From: Pseudomonadota bacterium
GTDB lineage: Bacteria; Pseudomonadota; Gammaproteobacteria; Steroidobacterales; Steroidobacteraceae
DNA: 5,996 nt
Assembly (NCBI GenBank): GCA_003242275.1
Contig: QGUX01000214.1
Location: 1 to 5,996 of the forward strand
Direction: 5' to 3'
A program made the position numbers and the translations under genes. The notes beneath the pieces were generated by a model that was given only the letters and a program-made list of their open reading frames with translations, did not search any database and was not told the origin of the DNA. Of the stretch, positions 5,174-5,996 are shown piece by piece. How positions within the stretch are numbered: position 1 is the first letter of the stretch; each line of letters starts with the position of its first letter.

Positions 5174-5996
5174 CTAGCGCGGCGGTTCGCCCAGCAGCGC
5201 GATCAGCCGCTCGAAGGGTTCCACGAACTTCTGCACACCCTCGCGCTCGAGCTGCACGGCCGCCTGCTCCAGGTCGATGCCCAGCGCGGCCAGCTCCGAG
5301 ACGCAGCCCTGCGCCGCCGGCAGGTCATGCTCGATGCGGACCTCGGGCCTGCCGCCCTGGCGATAGGCCTCGAGCGTGGCGCGCGGCAGCGTGTTCACGG
5401 TGGAAGGCCCGGCCAGTTCCTCCACGTACAGCAGCGCGTCGTACGCCGGATCCTTGGTCGAGGTGGAAGCCCACAAGAGTCGCTGCGCGGATGCGCCCTG
5501 GGCGGCCAGCCGCTGCCAGCGCTCGCCGGCGGTCCACTCCTTGAAGCACTGGTAGGCCAGGCGGGCACTGGCGATGGCCGCGCGGCCGCGCAGTGCGCGT
5601 GCTGCGGGCGTGCCCATCGCATCCAGCCTGGCATCGACCAGCGTGTCGATGCGGCTGATGAAGAAGCTGGCCACCGAGGCCACGCCGCCGACGGGCAGTC
5701 CCTGCCGGGCGCGATGCTCCAGTCCCTGCAGGAACATCTCCACCACCTCGCGATAGCGCGACAGGCCGAAGATCAGCGTCACGTTGACGTTGATGCCGGC
5801 GGCGACCAGGTCGCGGATCGCCGGCAGGCCGGCGGCGGTGGCCGGCACCTTGATCATCGCGTTGGGCCGATCGAGCGCCCGCCCCAGGCGCTGGGCCCCG
5901 GCCACGGGGCCGGCCGGTCGGTGGGGGAGAGGGGGCGAGACCTCGAACCGACCGAAGCGCCCCCTCCCGGAAGGGGGGCGGACCCGTTCCTTTTTA
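5174..5996 (-). CDS. tal: Transaldolase, C-terminal part
   Basis: Transaldolase moves a dihydroxyacetone unit between sugar phosphates in the non-oxidative pentose phosphate pathway, through a Schiff-base lysine. About 270 codons are in the window and the N-terminus lies beyond the right edge. RPNAMIKVPAT holds the catalytic Lys, followed by AGINVNVTLIFGLSRY, SFFISRIDTLVD, LLWASTSTKDPAYD, GPSTVNTLP and the end GVQKFVEPFERLIALL. This pattern fits the longer bacterial type (TIGR00876-like, about 360-380 aa). The frame stays open to the edge, and upstream residues still read FEVSPPL, matching the conserved EVSP segment. The internal GTG at 5905 is therefore not the start. From about 5885 outward conserved residues are lost (see the separate entry). 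The remainder is intact. Confidence 0.93.
   Translation of the reverse strand, partial: KKERVRPPSGRGRFGRFEVSPPLPHRPAGPVAGAQRLGRALDRPNAMIKVPATAAGLPAIRDLVAAGINVNVTLIFGLSRYREVVEMFLQGLEHRARQGLPVGGVASVASFFISRIDTLVDARLDAMGTPAARALRGRAAIASARLAYQCFKEWTAGERWQRLAAQGASAQRLLWASTSTKDPAYDALLYVEELAGPSTVNTLPRATLEAYRQGGRPEVRIEHDLPAAQGCVSELAALGIDLEQAAVQLEREGVQKFVEPFERLIALLGEPPR
5885..5996. other. Degraded, hairpin-rich end of the window within tal
   Basis: Here the transaldolase frame keeps FEVSP but diverges around it: HRPAGPVAGAQRLGR stands where the family usually has a sequence like HDTAGTVAEAQRLWR. Several differences are explained by single changes to G or C. The stretch also holds inverted repeats GGCCCCG/CGGGGCC (5894-5911), CGGTCGGT/ACCGACCG (5915-5922, 5947-5954) and GAGGGGGCG/CGCCCCCTC (5929-5937, 5958-5966), the last two interleaved. 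This looks like a low-quality or chimeric contig end rather than biology, though true decay of tal is possible. Confidence 0.6.

Noticed and set aside
4255..5544. 429-codon plus-strand frame opposite the oxidoreductase and transaldolase
   Set aside because: Composition is dominated by Arg, Ala and Pro as expected for an antisense frame in GC-rich DNA; both opposite genes are certain.

Overview
The window is GC-rich bacterial DNA with strong G/C bias at third codon positions. It most likely comes from a gammaproteobacterium, perhaps of the Xanthomonadales/Nevskiales/Steroidobacter sort. The grounds are an rlmJ gene (typical of gammaproteobacteria), a TonB-dependent receptor of the kind expanded in those groups, a YqjD/ElaB-type membrane protein and a c4-like dihaem cytochrome. 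The lineage is inferred from gene content only.

Left part (1-845): on the minus strand lies the 5' end of a TonB-dependent outer-membrane receptor that runs off the left edge. Upstream of it is a 210-base stretch rich in short direct and inverted repeats, then a small minus-strand ORF (572-757) with a clear signal peptide. Centre-left (845-2530): a plus-strand pair, a cupin/AraC-type regulator followed after 3 bases by rlmJ, the 23S rRNA m6A2030 methyltransferase. rlmJ converges on the next block.

Centre-right (2579-4240): a tight minus-strand cluster, in transcription order a two-EF-hand calcium-binding protein, a DUF883 (YqjD/ElaB-like) membrane-anchored protein, a holin-like/YqjE-like membrane protein and a dihaem cytochrome c. 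Spacings are 36 bases, 1 base and a 1-base stop/start overlap, so the last three genes at least are surely co-transcribed. The cluster looks like a small envelope module, possibly linked to stress or stationary phase. Right part (4330-5996), also minus strand: a flavodoxin-fold NAD(P)H oxidoreductase, a 262-base gap holding a coding-like cysteine-rich stretch with no usual start codon, and a transaldolase that runs off the right edge.

The last ~110 bases look unreliable. Conserved transaldolase residues are replaced through changes to G or C, and the stretch is packed with GC hairpins and interleaved inverted repeats, as expected at a poor contig end. I see no tRNA, rRNA, CRISPR array, insertion sequence or phage module. 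Nothing here is clearly a new biological system. The best leads are the EF-hand/DUF883/holin-like/cytochrome cluster, the cytochrome's apparent lack of a second axial methionine, and the two small unannotated ORFs.
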